Of a stretch of 64,000 nt of DNA, positions 62,926 through 64,000 are shown one piece after another; position 1 is the stretch's first letter; each line of letters begins with the position of its first letter. Position numbers and translations under genes: made by a program. Source of the stretch: Phocoena phocoena (Eukaryota; Chordata; Mammalia; Artiodactyla; Phocoenidae). The notes below the pieces were generated by a model. It saw only the letters and a list, made by a program, of their open reading frames with translations. It made no database searches and was not told the DNA's origin. The DNA lies in contig NC_089232.1 of NCBI RefSeq assembly GCF_963924675.1, positions 30,268,842-30,332,841 of the forward strand. Direction: 5' to 3'.

Positions 62926-64000
62926 TGCCTTAATACCCTGAAAGTTCATCTTCCTTTCTTCCTGCTGACCTTCCGCCTGGACTGGCTTTTCTGCGCCAGG
63001 GGCTCCTTTTCTGGGTTTGGGTCTTGCCTTTCCGAAGGGACTGTTCTTGTGGCCCTTAGTGGGAAGGGGACAGAGATGAGGAGCTGAGCCTGGAGTGGGG
63101 AGGTGGGGGAGTGGGGATGGATGCGGCCTTTCTTAATCCCCTTCTCTCTCCTTCCATCTCTTCTTTCCTCGGGGCTCCGTGACTGTCAGACTGGGGGCAG
63201 AGAGGGGATGGTGTGGGACTGGGTTAGATTTTTCAGGAGAACATGTACAGTATCCTATTTATGTCTTCGCCTAGGGAAGAGAGTGGTTTCTGGCTGAATT
63301 CTGTCTCAGGCTCGAGGAGAAACGTTAAAAATTGGCTTCTTGGCAGCCTGGGCTACAGCCTGTTTTGTAAGAAACAGGGCTGGTGAGAGAAACTGTTTGT
63401 CACTGTAACAGCACACAAGGGCTGGCCCTCTCTTCTGAGTGGTCTTGGCTCCTGGGGAGGTGATCAGTCTTCTAAAAAGTTAGGCCAGGTCCTGGGCACA
63501 GGCCAGCATTTGTTGACCTTGCGTTCCAGCTACAGTGCCTTACAAGTACTCAGCAGTACATATGCGAATGAAGTCCCCACGAGAGCCATCACCGGACATG
63601 TCCTATACCTCAAAGCAAAGCAGACAGGTGCGGAGATGGACTGCCCACATGTGGTACCTTTCAGCCACAGGGAAGACCTCTGTGCTTGAAAATCTTACCT
63701 CTACATCCCGCCTCAAGTCCCACCGTAGCCCTTCATTTCCTTGGGTCTAGCATTCCCGTTCCCTTAAAAATACCAGCCTTCCCCTTTCCTGGGGAGGAGC
63801 AGTACATTTTGGCCTTCTCTCAGTGGCACTGAGATTGCCAGGCCCTTTTGTCCTATGCAGACAAGGGAGGACAAGGTGGAGGACACTGGAGGCCAGTGTC
63901 CTGACTGCTGGCCAGCAGCTGGCCTTGCTCTCCGTTGCTGTCCATTTCTTTGTTCCTCACCCCAATGGTGTGGCTTTGCCCTCCATTCACTCCACTGCCA
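62926..64000. other. Flank after TEX261
   Basis: No conserved exon, repeat family or second poly(A) signal recognised. In human I recall ANKRD53 lying tail-to-tail beyond TEX261; no exon of it was identified here. Confidence 0.4.

Overview
This is mammalian nuclear DNA, almost certainly from a whale or dolphin. The evidence is many copies of tRNA-derived CHR-type SINEs in two forms (about 200 bp and about 310 bp), many still inside clear target-site duplications, together with cetartiodactyl-type LINE-1 3' ends. No ruminant BovB/Bov-A element was seen. Genes are spliced, sparse and separated by repeat-rich DNA.

Three protein-coding genes can be rebuilt exon by exon, all with GT/AG junctions and intact frames. 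(1) PAIP2B, + strand, three coding exons at 9631-14240, 123 codons; the first 9.6 kb is read as its 5' intron or upstream sequence. (2) NAGK, - strand, ten coding exons at 31889-23148, 344 codons, with a CpG-island promoter near 32.0 kb and a poly(A) signal at 23033-23028. (3) TEX261, + strand, six coding exons at 56767-62421, 196 codons, with a CpG-island promoter near 56.5-57.1 kb and a poly(A) signal at 62901. The order matches the human 2p13.3 neighbourhood, except that MCEE and MPHOSPH10, which I recall lying between NAGK and PAIP2B in human, are not here. PAIP2B and NAGK converge; NAGK and TEX261 diverge across about 24.5 kb of non-coding DNA. The genes act in unrelated processes: translation control through poly(A)-binding protein, amino-sugar salvage, and ER-to-Golgi traffic.

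Layout: 1-9.6 kb, PAIP2B 5' intron or upstream DNA with a degenerate ~92-bp tandem repeat, MLT1/L2/L1 relics and SINEs; 9.6-15.8 kb (perhaps to 19.8 kb), PAIP2B coding exons and 3' UTR; 19.8-23 kb, short intergenic stretch; 23-32 kb, NAGK, apparently free of young SINEs; 32-56 kb, intergenic DNA with three ERV LTRs, a ~375-bp inverted duplication, a ~5.8-kb-period direct duplication, many SINEs and microsatellites; 56.4-63 kb, TEX261; 63-64 kb, flank with nothing recognised.

I found no new gene system. The most notable structures are mobile-DNA events: a SINE-L1 chimera inserted as one unit between a single pair of target-site duplications; one target sequence used twice by two different SINEs; a SINE with an expanded internal repeat; the inverted duplication; an ERV LTR pointing into the NAGK promoter; and a solo LTR present in only one of two duplicate blocks.
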